Shown here: positions 45,343 through 54,860 of the stretch, in pieces
How the letters are laid out: the number at the start of each line of letters is the position of its first letter
Position numbering within the stretch: the stretch's first letter is position 1
Origin: JACVRW01 sp963739095
GTDB taxonomy: Bacteria; Actinomycetota; Thermoleophilia; Solirubrobacterales; Thermoleophilaceae
Direction of reading: 5' to 3'
Length of the DNA: 64,000 nucleotides
Assembly: GCA_963739095.1 (NCBI GenBank)
Contig: CAVTZF010000030.1
Span: forward strand, 208,975 to 272,974
Notes under the pieces: generated by a model
The model's input: the letters and a program-made list of their open reading frames with translations, nothing else
Told to the model about the DNA's origin: nothing
The model's database searches: none
Program-made: the position numbers and the translations under genes

Positions 45343-46844
45343 CGAACTTCCGGGCAGGACTGCTCGCGCTGCTCGTCCTGGTGCTCGGCGCCTACTTCGG
45401 CTTCACGAAGGCGAACCCGTTCGCGAACCCGTTCGAGTTCGAGGCCGTCTTCAACGACGTGAACAACCTGAAGCCGAACTCGCCGGTGCGGATCGCGGGC
45501 GTCGAGGTCGGCAAGGTCAAGGCGGTCGAGCCCGTGGAGGAGGGCAAGGGCGCCGCGAGCGTGACGATCGAGATGGATGACGAGGGGCTGCCGCTGAAGC
45601 GCGACGCCCAGCTCAAGATCCGGCCGCGCATCTTCCTCGAGGGCAACTTCTTCGTCGACCTCCAGCCGGGCACGCCTGGGGCTGAGGAGCTCGACGACGG
45701 CGGCACGATCCCGGTGACGCAGACGGCGGCGCCGGTGCAGTTCGGCGATGTGCTCACCGCCCTCCAGCGCGACACGCGCTCGGACCTCCAGACCTTCCTG
45801 CGCGAGTACTCGAAGGGGCTGGCCGGCGGCGGCGCCGAGGGCTTCAACGAGTCGATCCGCTGGTGGGAGCCCGCCTACCGCAACGGCGCGCTCGCGAACG
45901 ACGCGACGCTCGGCGTGGACCGCGACCGCGACCTGCAGCGGGTGCTCTCGGGCCAGCAGGCGACGGCGGCGGCGCTCACGCAGGACGAGCGCGCGCTGCA
46001 GGACCTCGTCACGAACCTCAACATCACCGCGGGCGCGCTCGCGCGCGAGGATGCGGCGCTGGCGGCGTCGCTGCCGGCGCTGCGCGACACGCTGCGGACG
46101 GGCTACCCCGCCCTCGGCGCGCTCAACGCCGCCCTGCCGACGGTGCGGGCGTTCGCGCGCGACGCGCTGCCCGGCGTGCGGTCATCCGACGAGACGCTCG
46201 CTGCGGCGCTGCCGTTCATGCGCCAGGCGCGCCTCCTCATGTCGGAGCGCGAGCTCCGCGGCAGCGCGCGCGTGCTGCGGCGAACGATCCCGGCGGTCGT
46301 CGCCTTCAACCGCAGCTCGATCCCGCTGCTCGGTGAGACGCGCGCGCTGTCGGCCTGCACCAACAACGTGCTCGTGCCGTTCATGCAGCTCGAGATCCCC
46401 AACCCGGACGAGCCCGAGAACGACGGCCAGCAGGTGCGCCAGCAGTTCCAGCGCGCCTTCCCTGGGCTCGCGGGGGAGAGCCGCCTCTCGGACGGCAACA
46501 ACCAGTTCTTCCACGCGGGCGCGACGGCCCCGGGAGGCAGGGTGCGCCCGGGCCCGCCGCCCGACGGTGGCAACCAGCCCTTCCCGCATCGGCCCGACGT
46601 GCCCTGTGAGACCCAGGAGCTGCCGGACATGCACGCGCCCGGCGGCCCGATCGCGAAGTTCCAGCCGCTCACCCGCACGGCGGGAGCCGAGGTCGAGCGC
46701 GGTGCGCCGCGCGTGTCCGAGGGGGCCTTCGCCGCCGCCGCCCGGCGCTTCGCGCGCGAGGGCTGGCCGGCGATCGAGCGGGCGCGCGCCGAGTACCGGC
46801 GGCGTGAGCGACGCGCCGCCGCAAGGCAGGAGGGCCCGCGGTGA
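45339..46844 (+). CDS. MCE-family protein 4 of 6
   Basis: 501 residues. N-terminal helix (about 5-20), MCE domain (about 27-115: FEAVFNDVNNLKPNSPVRIA, GVEVGKVKAVEPV, RIFLEGNFFVDLQPG), helical region to about 370, and a hydrophilic C-terminus with two Cys (SACTNNVLVPF, DVPCETQEL). ATGA overlap with the gene before and GTGA with the one after. Confidence 0.9.
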   Translation: MTNFRAGLLALLVLVLGAYFGFTKANPFANPFEFEAVFNDVNNLKPNSPVRIAGVEVGKVKAVEPVEEGKGAASVTIEMDDEGLPLKRDAQLKIRPRIFLEGNFFVDLQPGTPGAEELDDGGTIPVTQTAAPVQFGDVLTALQRDTRSDLQTFLREYSKGLAGGGAEGFNESIRWWEPAYRNGALANDATLGVDRDRDLQRVLSGQQATAAALTQDERALQDLVTNLNITAGALAREDAALAASLPALRDTLRTGYPALGALNAALPTVRAFARDALPGVRSSDETLAAALPFMRQARLLMSERELRGSARVLRRTIPAVVAFNRSSIPLLGETRALSACTNNVLVPFMQLEIPNPDEPENDGQQVRQQFQRAFPGLAGESRLSDGNNQFFHAGATAPGGRVRPGPPPDGGNQPFPHRPDVPCETQELPDMHAPGGPIAKFQPLTRTAGAEVERGAPRVSEGAFAAAARRFAREGWPAIERARAEYRRRERRAAARQEGPR

Positions 46845-48196
46845 GCCAGGCCATTCGCAAGCACCTGCCCGACTTCCTGGCGATCGTCGGCGTGGTCGTG
46901 CTCGGCCTGGGCGTGGGCGCCTACGTGCTGGCGAACCAGCGGTTGCGCTTTCCGCTGCTGGAGGAGAAGCCGTTCACGGTCCGCGCCGAGCTGTCCGACG
47001 CGCAGGCCGTGACGCCCGGCCAGGGCCAGACGGTCGTCGTCGCCGGCGTGCGTGTCGGCGACATCGGCGACGTCGAGCTCGAGGACGGCCACGCGGTCGT
47101 CGAGTTACAGCTCGACCGGAAGCACGACGGCCTGCTGCGCGAGGACGCGACGGCGCTCCTGCGCGCCAAGACCGGCACGAAGGACATGTTCGTCGAGGTC
47201 GATCCGGGCGAGGGCAGGCCGCTCGAGGACGGCGGGCAGATCCAGCTCTCGAACACGCTCCCCGACATCGACCCGGACGAGTTCCTCGCCGTCCTCGACT
47301 CCGACACCCGCAACTACCTGAAGCTCCTGATCACCGGCGCGGGCAAGGGACTCGCCGGCCGCGGCACGGACCTGCGTGAGGCGCTCCGCCGGCTCGGGCC
47401 GCTCCACCAAGACCTCGCCCGCGTGACGAAGGCGGTGGCCGACCGTCGCCACAACATGCGCCGGCTCGTGAACCGCTACGGCAAGCTGACGACGGAGCTG
47501 GGCGATCGGGACGAGGACATCGTGCGGCTCGTGCGCGCCTCCAACGCAACGCTCGGCGCGTTCGCCTCCGAGGAGGGCAACGTCTCCGCCCTCGTCGAGC
47601 GCCTGCCGGGGACGCTGCGCCAGACCGAGACGACGCTCGGCAAGGTGGGCGTGCTCGCGACGCGGATGCGGCCGGCGTTCGAGTCGCTGCGGCCGCCGTT
47701 CCGCCGGCTCGACGAGGCGAACGAGGCGCTGCGCCCGTTCGCCGAGTCGGCGACCCCGGTGATCCGCGATGAGATCCGTCCCTTCACCCGCTCGCTACAG
47801 CCCTTCCAGCGCGACTTCGGGGCCGCCTCGCGGGAGCTGGCCGGCGCCGCGCCGGACCTGACGAAGTCGTTCCGCGGGCTCAACCGCCTGTTCGACATCG
47901 GCGCGTACAACCCGGGCGGCACGGAGGGGATCTCGGAGGGCTGCCAGCTGCAGGGCGACTGCAGCGCGGACGAGCGCGCGCGCAACGAGGGCTACCTCTA
48001 CTGGCTCGGCTGGCTCGGCCAGAACACGACGTCGCTCTTCTCGACCTCGGACGCGCTCGGCCCGATCCGGCGCGCCTACCTCCTCAACCTCAACTGCAAC
48101 ATCCTCAAGTCCGAGGCGGCGACGCTCGGCATCCCCGGTGGCGAGATCGATTCGCTCGTCGGGCTCCTCGGCGGACTGGGGGCGTGCGCGAACTGA
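46841..48196 (+). CDS. MCE-family protein 5 of 6
   Basis: 451 residues. N-terminal helix (about 12-28), MCE domain (about 42-130: VTPGQGQTVVVAGVRVGDI, GTKDMFVEVDPGEG), long helical region, and a Cys-bearing end (ISEGCQLQGDCSADERARN, NLNCNILK, GLGACAN) that could form disulphides outside the cell. GTG start within the previous stop; its own stop overlaps the next ATG (TGATG). Confidence 0.9.
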   Translation: MSQAIRKHLPDFLAIVGVVVLGLGVGAYVLANQRLRFPLLEEKPFTVRAELSDAQAVTPGQGQTVVVAGVRVGDIGDVELEDGHAVVELQLDRKHDGLLREDATALLRAKTGTKDMFVEVDPGEGRPLEDGGQIQLSNTLPDIDPDEFLAVLDSDTRNYLKLLITGAGKGLAGRGTDLREALRRLGPLHQDLARVTKAVADRRHNMRRLVNRYGKLTTELGDRDEDIVRLVRASNATLGAFASEEGNVSALVERLPGTLRQTETTLGKVGVLATRMRPAFESLRPPFRRLDEANEALRPFAESATPVIRDEIRPFTRSLQPFQRDFGAASRELAGAAPDLTKSFRGLNRLFDIGAYNPGGTEGISEGCQLQGDCSADERARNEGYLYWLGWLGQNTTSLFSTSDALGPIRRAYLLNLNCNILKSEAATLGIPGGEIDSLVGLLGGLGACAN

Positions 48197-49695
48197 TGGT
48201 CAAGCGCATGCCCACAACCGCCCGGTTGTTCGCGATGGCGGCCTTCACGCTCTCCGTCTTCGGGATCCTGATATTCCTCTGGCTCGCCTTCGGCGGCTCG
48301 ATCCCGTTGAAGCCGGAGAGCTACCGCTTCACGGTTCACATCCCCGAGGCGGCCACGCTCGTCGAGGAGGCCGACGTCCGCATGGCCGGCGTGAACATCG
48401 GCAAGGTGAAGGGCAAGGAGCTCGACGCCGGCGCCGCGCGCACGATCGTCGAGGTCGAGCTCGACGACGCCTACGGCCCGATCGCGAAGGACAGCAAGGC
48501 GATCCTGCGCCAGAAGACGCTGCTCGGGGAGACCTACCTCGAGCTGTCGCCGGGACACCGCTCGAGGGGCACGCTCGAGGACGGCGGCCGGCTCGCAAAC
48601 TCGCGCGTGGAAGAGACGGTCGAGCTCGACGAGATCTTCAGCGCATTCGACCCGGACACGCGCGAGGCGTTCCGCGACTGGGTCAAGGAGCTCGCCGGCG
48701 CGATCGAGCGCGGCGGGCCGGAGAACCTGAGCGACGCGCTCGGCAACTTCGAGGGCTTCACCGTCGACGGCGCGGAGCTGCTGACGATCCTCGACGAGCA
48801 GGGGCTCGCCCTGCACCGGCTCGTACGCAACACGGGCGAGGTGTTCGGTGCGCTGAACGAGCGCCAGGGCGCGCTGCGCGAGCTGATCGTGAACTCGAAG
48901 CGGACCTTCGAGGCGACGGCGGCCCGCGACGAGGCGCTCGCGGACACGATCGCGATCTTCCCGACCTTCCTCGACGAGTCGAGGGTGACCGCCGCGCGCC
49001 TCGAGCAGTTCGCGCGTGACACCCATCCGCTCGTGAACGACCTCAAGCGCCCGGCCGACGACCTCGCGCCGACGCTGCGCGACCTCGGCGACCTCGGCCC
49101 CGACCTCGAGCGCCTGTTCGCCGACCTCGATCCGCTCGTGCGCGCCGGCCGGGACGGCGTGCCGGCGCTCCAGCGCACGCTGCGTGAGGCCGAGCCGCTC
49201 GCCGAGGGGCTGCACGTCTTCCTACCCGAGCTGAACCCGATCCTCTCCTACGCGGGCTACCACCAGCAGACGATCGCCAGCTTCATCTCGAACGCCGCGT
49301 CCGACCTCGCCGCCGACTACGGCACGGGTCAGCGCGGCCAGACGCAGATCGCGATCCTCGAGGGCCGATCGCTCCAGCCGTTCCCATGGGGCCAGGAGCC
49401 TCCGGATTGGGTACGCGGAAACTCCTACATGGCGCCGAACGGCCTGGAGCGCGCGCTCACGCTGGGCGGGATCGAGAGCTTCGACTGTCCCGGCGGCGAA
49501 CGTCGCGACCCGGAGGACGCGACCGGGGTCGGCCAGACGGGCGCCGACAAGCGCGTCCCGTGCCTGCTGCAGCCGCCCTCGCTCTACGACGGGCGCCGTT
49601 TCCCGTACCCGCGCAGGGGGGAGGCGCCGCTGCGTCAGCCGCCGAGGGGAAACGAGGGATCGCCGCCCGCGAGCGACCCGGATCCCGCTCGTTGA
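48196..49695 (+). CDS. MCE-family protein 6 of 6
   Basis: 499 residues. N-terminal helix (about 12-30), MCE domain (about 38-135: AATLVEEADVRMAGVNIGKV, KTLLGETYLELSPG), helical region, and a Pro/Arg-rich C-terminus with two Cys (FDCPGGERRDPE, RVPCLLQPPSLYDGRRFP). ATG 48196 overlaps the previous stop (TGATG); GTG 48184 and ATG 48208 are alternatives. Last gene of the operon. Confidence 0.9.
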   Translation: MVKRMPTTARLFAMAAFTLSVFGILIFLWLAFGGSIPLKPESYRFTVHIPEAATLVEEADVRMAGVNIGKVKGKELDAGAARTIVEVELDDAYGPIAKDSKAILRQKTLLGETYLELSPGHRSRGTLEDGGRLANSRVEETVELDEIFSAFDPDTREAFRDWVKELAGAIERGGPENLSDALGNFEGFTVDGAELLTILDEQGLALHRLVRNTGEVFGALNERQGALRELIVNSKRTFEATAARDEALADTIAIFPTFLDESRVTAARLEQFARDTHPLVNDLKRPADDLAPTLRDLGDLGPDLERLFADLDPLVRAGRDGVPALQRTLREAEPLAEGLHVFLPELNPILSYAGYHQQTIASFISNAASDLAADYGTGQRGQTQIAILEGRSLQPFPWGQEPPDWVRGNSYMAPNGLERALTLGGIESFDCPGGERRDPEDATGVGQTGADKRVPCLLQPPSLYDGRRFPYPRRGEAPLRQPPRGNEGSPPASDPDPAR

Positions 49696-49767
49696 CATAA
49701 CTCTCCTCGACGGGCTGAGATTCGGATTCCCTGCCCCGCTCTGGGAAATCCAGGGCATACTGGACCC

Positions 49768-49959
49768 GTGGTCCTGCTCACGGAGGAGAGGCGCTGCCGG
49801 CGTTACGCCTGCCCGAAAAACCACCATTTGAACGGCTTTTCGGTGCGTATACGCATTTCACGCCCAGTGGCGATGTACCGGCCGCAGCCAGAGCTGGACG
49901 AATGTTCGACCTATCCCATCAGGTCCCGCTCAAGCTGTAGCCCAGAAATGCCGAAGTAG
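49768..49959 (+). CDS. Possible leaderless 63-residue Cys-containing protein
   Basis: Open frame starting MVLLTEERRCRRYACPKNHH. It holds four Cys (about 10, 15, 46, 57). A CATACT box lies 6 nt before its GTG, as for other leaderless genes here. The composition (fewer G/C third positions than neighbours) is not that of a typical gene in this window, so it may be chance. The surrounding 270-base gap between the mce operon and the phosphatase contains nothing else I can name apart from a short CCGAAAA/TTTTCGG hairpin. Confidence 0.3.
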   Translation: MVLLTEERRCRRYACPKNHHLNGFSVRIRISRPVAMYRPQPELDECSTYPIRSRSSCSPEMPK

Positions 49960-49964
49960 TCAAA

Positions 49965-52032
49965 GTGGTCCCGTTCCATCCCCTGCGCCATGAGGCGCGG
50001 GTCCGCGCGGCCCGCGCGCTGGCAAGCGTCGCTACGTTCTGCGTAATTGCAGCGGTGCTGCTCGCTGGAAGCGTTGGCGACGAGGGGACCACAAACGCTT
50101 CAGCTGCACCGGGCGAGCCGGTTCTGGCCACTCCGGCGCAGGTCGCCCAGCAGACGGCGCCGCCGCCCGCGGAGGCCCCGCCGACCGAGGAGCCGCTTCC
50201 TCCGCCGGTCGAGGAGCCGACGGCCCCGCCGGTCGAGCAGCCGCCTGCCGGCGAGACCCCACCGCCCGTCGAGGAGCCGCCCGCTCCTCCGGTCGAGGAG
50301 CCCCAGGCCCCGGCCGAGCCGCCGCCGGGCGGTGGCGGCAAGGACGTGCCCGGCGACCCGGTCGAGCCCGAGACTCCGCCCACCCCCGACCCCGAGCAGC
50401 CCGCCCCGGATCCGGGCCCGGCGCCCTCCGGTAACGGCGGGTCCGGTCGGCCGGGCATCGGCGACCCGGGGGAGCCGGCAGCCGAGCGGCGCCGGCAAGG
50501 GCAGCGTTCCCGCACCCGATCAGGCGCCTGCCGGCGATGGCGGTCAGGGCGGCAATGCGAACCAGCCTGGCACCAACCCCGACGGGACGACCGGGCCACA
50601 GCCCGGGCAGGCACCCGCCACACCGAACAATCCGCCCATCAGGGAGCCCGGCTCCGGATCCCGCGCCCCGCGTGAGGCCGGCAACACGCCGAACGGCGGC
50701 AACGGCGGCTCGCCCGACACCAACTTCGGCATCGGCGGCGGTGGCGGCACTGGCGGCACGCTTGGCGTGACCGCCGCCGCTGCGCCCCTGAGCGCCGCGG
50801 CGATCGTGCCCGGCGCGACCGACGACGCCGGTGGCGGCAACGCCGACGGCTCCGGCGGCGACCAGGGCGGCGGCGGCAACGACTCGGTCAATGACGTGCC
50901 CGAGCAGTTCGGACAGGTCTTCGGCAGCGTGCCCGAGCTGCTCGAGTTCGTGCCCGAGTCCTTCAAGATCGCTCTGGCCGGCCTCGCGGCGCTCACGATC
51001 CTCCTCGGCCTCGGCTATCTCCTGTCGGCGCTCCGCAACCGCCGGCTCGAGCGCCAGCGCGGCGAGCTCCTCAAGGAGGTCGGCCTGCTGCAGACCGCGC
51101 TGCTGCCGCCGGTTCCAGACCGCATCGGAGCGCTGCGCACCTCGGTCGCCTATCGCCCCGCCGACGGCCCCGGCGCGGGTGGCGACTTCTACGACGTGCT
51201 GCCCCTGGTCGGCGGCCGCGTCGGCTTCATCCTCGGCGACGTGTCCGGCCACGGGCGCGGCGCGCTGGCCCGCACGGCGTTCATGCGCTACACGCTGCGC
51301 GCCTACCTCGAGGCCGGCCTCGAGCCGCGCGTCGCGCTGCAGGTCGCTGGGCGCGTGATCGACGAGAACCTTGGTGGGGACTTCGCAACCGTGCTCCTGG
51401 CCGTGCACGATCCGGAGACGGGCTCGCTGACGTACGCGACCGCCGGGCACCCGGCACCGATCGTTGTAGGCCCGCAGCCCCACGAGCCCGTTACTGCGGG
51501 TTCCTCGCCCCCGATTGGCGTGGGCGTGAAGACCGGGCTGCGCCAGACGACGGTGCCACTGGTGCCCGGCGCTGTCGCGCTGCTCTTCACGGACGGCCTG
51601 ATGGAGGCCCGCGTCGACGGCGGCATCCTCGGCCGCGAGCGGCTCGAGGAGCTGCTTGCCGAGCTCGGCCAGGACGCCACCGCAGCCGGCCTGATCGCGA
51701 GCGTGAGCAACGAGGCTCGCGTGCTCTCCGACGACATCGCCGCGGTCCTGATCCAGCCGACGAGCGCCGCAACAGCCGGTCTCTTCCGGACCGAGCAGCT
51801 CGAGCTCTCGAGCCGCGAGCTCGACGGCCCGGTGGCCGCCCGCTTCCTCGAGTCCTGCGGCTTCTCGAAGGTCGAGGTCGAGGCGGCCATCTACGACGCC
51901 CGCGCGCTGGCCGAGCGCTTCGGGGGCGTCATCCTCCACGTGGTCTTCGGCAACCGCCTGCGCGTCGAGGTGCTGCCGCGCAACGTGGAGTCGATCGAGG
52001 CCGCGTCGCGTCGCGCGGCGGCGACCCGCTAG
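49965..52032 (+). CDS. Membrane-bound SpoIIE/PP2C-type serine phosphatase with Pro/Gly-rich segment (frameshift near 50470)
   Basis: N-terminus from GTG 49965: one hydrophobic helix (about 21-38, VATFCVIAAVLLAG), then about 130 Pro/Glu/Gly-rich residues. Near 50466-50490 the frame must advance one base to continue with PSGAGKGSVPAPDQ, another Gly-rich stretch, a second helix (IALAGLAALTILLGLGYLL) and the cytoplasmic SpoIIE domain: DFYDVLPL, LGDVSGHGRGALA (metal Asp), ATAGHPAPIVV, FTDGLMEAR. A C-terminal HATPase-like remnant may follow. Removing one G of the GGGGG run restores the frame. Such enzymes dephosphorylate anti-anti-sigma factors; none is seen nearby. Confidence 0.8.
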
Positions 52033-52913
52033 CCCGCCGGCCAGCCCCTCAGCGCCTCGATGACCGCGCCCGGCTCGTCCTCCGGGACGTAGTGCGCCGC
52101 GCTCTCCACCCGGACGACCTCGGCCTCCGGGAACAGCTCGATCCACTGCTCCAGGAAGACCGGCTGGAACACCGGGTCGCGCATCCCCCAGACGAGCTTG
52201 ACGGGCACCTCGAGGCGCTCGAGGCCCTCATGGATAGCCCCCATCAGGCGCGCGCTCCGGTCGCGCTCCGTCAGCGGGATCTCGCGCTGGAAGGCGAGCG
52301 TCCCGACGCGCGACCAGTAGTCCGGGAAGGGCGCGCGGTACGCGTCCATCATCGATTGGTCGTGCTTGCGCTTGGCCATCCCCCCCGGGATCGACTCGAC
52401 GAACAGGTTGCCTCCGAGCGCGAGGATCTCGCCGAGCCCCTCCGCCCGGAACTCGCGCAGGAACGGCGGCAGGAAGCTCGGCAGCTCCCACGCCCAGGTG
52501 TTGATGAGCACCACGCCGGCGAGCCGGTCGATGCGCTCGAGCATGGCTCCGAGGCCGATCGGCCCGCCCCAGTCGTGCGCCACGAGCGTCACGTCGCGCA
52601 GGTCGAGCTGGTCGATCAGCGCAAGCGCGTTGTGGATGTGGGCCTGGAGCGAGTAGCCGGACAGATAGGGCGGCTTGTCCGAGCGGCCGAAGCCCATGTG
52701 ATCGAAGGCGATGCAACGCCGCCCCTCTCCCGACAGCTCGCGGATCGCGTGGCGCCAGAGATAGCTCCAGGTCGGGTTCCCGTGCACGAACAGGACGGGC
52801 GACGAATCCGCGGGGCCCTCGTCGACGTAATGCAGGCGCACGCGACCGACGCTCGCGTAGCGCGGCTCGAAGGGGAACGTCCCCTGAAAATCGCCGTCGA
52901 GTCCGTCCTTCAT
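52029..52913 (-). CDS. Haloalkane dehalogenase-like alpha/beta-hydrolase
   Basis: 294 residues. FVHGNPTWSYLWR (Asn46 halide/oxyanion), nucleophile Asp114 and halide Trp115 in VAHDWGGPIG, acid Asp in WGMRDPVFQP and His in AAHYVPEDEP make a complete haloalkane-dehalogenase-type site, since the nucleophile is Asp rather than Ser. It hydrolyses carbon-halogen bonds if it is a true HLD; related Asp-nucleophile enzymes act on epoxides or fluoroacetate. Shine-Dalgarno AAGGAG precedes the ATG. Its end overlaps the phosphatase gene by 4 bases. Confidence 0.85.
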   Translation of the reverse strand: MKDGLDGDFQGTFPFEPRYASVGRVRLHYVDEGPADSSPVLFVHGNPTWSYLWRHAIRELSGEGRRCIAFDHMGFGRSDKPPYLSGYSLQAHIHNALALIDQLDLRDVTLVAHDWGGPIGLGAMLERIDRLAGVVLINTWAWELPSFLPPFLREFRAEGLGEILALGGNLFVESIPGGMAKRKHDQSMMDAYRAPFPDYWSRVGTLAFQREIPLTERDRSARLMGAIHEGLERLEVPVKLVWGMRDPVFQPVFLEQWIELFPEAEVVRVESAAHYVPEDEPGAVIEALRGWPAG

Positions 52914-52955
52914 CGGCTCCTTCGCTTATACCCGATCCAGTAGGCTCGCGACCTC

Positions 52956-54617
52956 GTGTCGATGGGGACCGAGACAGAGAAAGGCACCGCCCTGCATGGC
53001 GGCCGGCTTGTCGCCAAGCGGCTCAAGGCCCATGGCGTGACGAAGCTCTTCACGCTCTCGGGCGGCCATCTCTTCTCGATCTACGACGGCTGCCGCGAGG
53101 AGGGCATCGACCTCGTCGACGTGCGCCACGAGCAGTCGGCCGGCTTCGCCGCCGAGGGCTGGGCGAAGGCAACGCGCGAGCCCGGTGTGTGCGCGCTCAC
53201 CGCCGGCCCCGGTGTGACCAACGGCATGAGCGCGCTCGCCTCGGCGCAGATGAACGGCACGCCGCTGCTTGCGCTCGGCGGCCGCGCCCCGGCGCAGCGC
53301 TGGGGCATGGGCTCGCTACAGGAGATCGACCACGTACCGTTCGTCGCGCCGGTCACGAAGCTGGCGCGCACCGCGCAGGAGACGAGCGCAATCCCCTCGC
53401 TGGTAGACGAGGCGCTCGCGGTCTCGCTCACGCCGCCGTCGGGGCCGACGTTCATCGACTTCCCGATGGACCAGGTGTTCATGGAGTCCGACGTCGACGC
53501 CGACGCGCCCGCCTCGTTTCCCGATCCGATCGGCATGCCCGGGCCGGACGGAGACGCGCTCGAGCGCGCCGCCGCGCTGCTGCGCGACGCGTCGCGGCCG
53601 GTCGTGATGGCCGGGACGGGGCTGTACTGGTCGCACGGTGAGCACGCGCTGCGCGCCCTGTGCGAGGAGCTCTCGATCCCCGTGTTCCTCAACGGGCTGG
53701 CCCGCGGCTGCGTGGCGGCTGACCACCCGATGTTCTTCTCGCGCGCCCGCGGCGCCGGGCTGAAGGGGGCGGACGTCGCGCTCGTCGTCGGCGTCCCGAT
53801 GGACTTCCGGCTCGGCTTCGGCGGCTCCTTCGGCGACGACACGCAGATCGTCGTGATCGACTCCGCTCGGCCGGATCGTGAGCCGCCGCGGGCGGTGGCG
53901 GCGGAGCTGTACGGGAGCGTCGCGACGGCCCTCGACTCGCTGCGGAGCGCCGCCGGCGGGGGCTCCGTGAACCGCTCCGAATGGGTCAACTCGCTGCGCG
54001 AGACCGAGAACGAGAAACGCGCCGCCGAGCAGGACGACCTGACCGACTCACGCGCGCCGCTCCACCCGATGCGCGTGTACGGCGAGCTCGCGCAGGTCCT
54101 CGACCGCAACGCGATCGTGATCGGCGACGGCGGCGACTTCGTCTCGTTCGCCGGGCGGATGATCGACACCTACGAGCCGGGCTGCTGGATGGATCCCGGT
54201 CCCTACGGCTGCCTCGGCGCAGGGCCGGGCGCGGCGCTGGCGGCGAAGATCGCTCACCCCGAACGGCAGGTCTGCCTGCTGCTCGGCGACGGCGCCTTCG
54301 GGTTCGCCGGGATGGAGTTCGACACCTACGTCCGCCACGGCGTCCCCGTGGTCGGGGTGATGGGCAACAACGGCATCTGGGCGCTCGAGAAGCACCCGAT
54401 GGAGTTCATCTACGGCTACTCGGTGGCGGCCGACCTACAGCCGGGCTGTCGCTACGACGAGGTGGTGCGCGCGCTCGGCGGCCACGGCGAGCTCGTCACG
54501 ACGCCGGACGAGCTGCGTCCGGCGCTCGAGCGTGCCTTCTCATCGGGCAAACCCGCTCTCGTCAACGTGCTCACCGATCCGGCGGTCGTGTACCCGCGTA
54601 AGGCGAATCTGGCGTAG
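52956..54617 (+). CDS. Thiamine-diphosphate enzyme, acetolactate synthase / oxalyl-CoA decarboxylase-like
   Basis: 553 residues, three-domain ThDP fold. The catalytic Glu is in VRHEQSAGFAAEGWAKATRE; TAGPGVTNGMSALASAQMNG and LGGRAPAQRWGMGSLQEIDH follow; the ThDP/Mg motif is LLGDGAFGFAGMEFDTYVRH with MGNNGIWALEKHP. It is not the biosynthetic IlvB with regulatory IlvN nearby, so a catabolic 2-oxoacid or acyl-CoA decarboxylase is as likely. GTG 52956 lies 9 nt after TAGGCT; in-frame ATG 52962 is an alternative. Confidence 0.85.
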   Translation: MSMGTETEKGTALHGGRLVAKRLKAHGVTKLFTLSGGHLFSIYDGCREEGIDLVDVRHEQSAGFAAEGWAKATREPGVCALTAGPGVTNGMSALASAQMNGTPLLALGGRAPAQRWGMGSLQEIDHVPFVAPVTKLARTAQETSAIPSLVDEALAVSLTPPSGPTFIDFPMDQVFMESDVDADAPASFPDPIGMPGPDGDALERAAALLRDASRPVVMAGTGLYWSHGEHALRALCEELSIPVFLNGLARGCVAADHPMFFSRARGAGLKGADVALVVGVPMDFRLGFGGSFGDDTQIVVIDSARPDREPPRAVAAELYGSVATALDSLRSAAGGGSVNRSEWVNSLRETENEKRAAEQDDLTDSRAPLHPMRVYGELAQVLDRNAIVIGDGGDFVSFAGRMIDTYEPGCWMDPGPYGCLGAGPGAALAAKIAHPERQVCLLLGDGAFGFAGMEFDTYVRHGVPVVGVMGNNGIWALEKHPMEFIYGYSVAADLQPGCRYDEVVRALGGHGELVTTPDELRPALERAFSSGKPALVNVLTDPAVVYPRKANLA

Positions 54618-54674
54618 CCAAAACATTCGGGTCCTGACCTTTCCATGGGGGCGCTGGTGGGTTATAGTGTCGAG

Positions 54675-54857
54675 CGCTGGGTGGAGAGTCCGTGCGGCAA
54701 ACCCGTCGGCCTTCACTTGGTGCATAGGTTCGGGCGAAGCCGCATCGTATCGGCGCCTCCCGCCGTCCGAACCGCCAGGCCCTTTCATGGCACGTACCCC
54801 TGCCCGTCCTGATGGGGCCGATTTGAGAGCCGCCCGCTTGATGCGGGCGGTTCTTCT
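54675..54857 (+). ncRNA. Candidate structured small RNA, about 180 nt
   Basis: A promoter-like TTTCCA-N17-TATAGT (54640-54668) is followed by a region without a convincing frame and ends in a strong intrinsic terminator. It folds into a long arm: CGTGC (54691) with GCACG (54790), GGCC (54708) with GGCC (54778), GGTTCGG (54727) with CCGAACC (54767), and an inner GCCG/CGGC hairpin, separated by bulged loops. A long arm with an internal bubble recalls 6S RNA, but I cannot confirm that identity. It lies between a ThDP-enzyme gene and ppx. Confidence 0.55.
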
Positions 54858-54860
54858 TCT
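54829..54860. terminator. Intrinsic terminator after the candidate ncRNA
   Basis: An 8-bp perfect stem CCGCCCGC (54830-54837) / GCGGGCGG (54843-54850) with loop TTGAT, followed by TTCTTCTTCT on the plus strand. It also sits just past the ppx stop on the minus strand and may serve both. Confidence 0.85.

Noticed and set aside
54644..54811. Small protein starting at the ATG at 54644
   Set aside because: It overlaps the proposed promoter, lacks a ribosome site and has no recognisable sequence.
54675..54857. Definite 6S RNA, SRP RNA or RNase P RNA
   Set aside because: The long arm is suggestive of 6S only; SRP and RNase P core motifs are absent.
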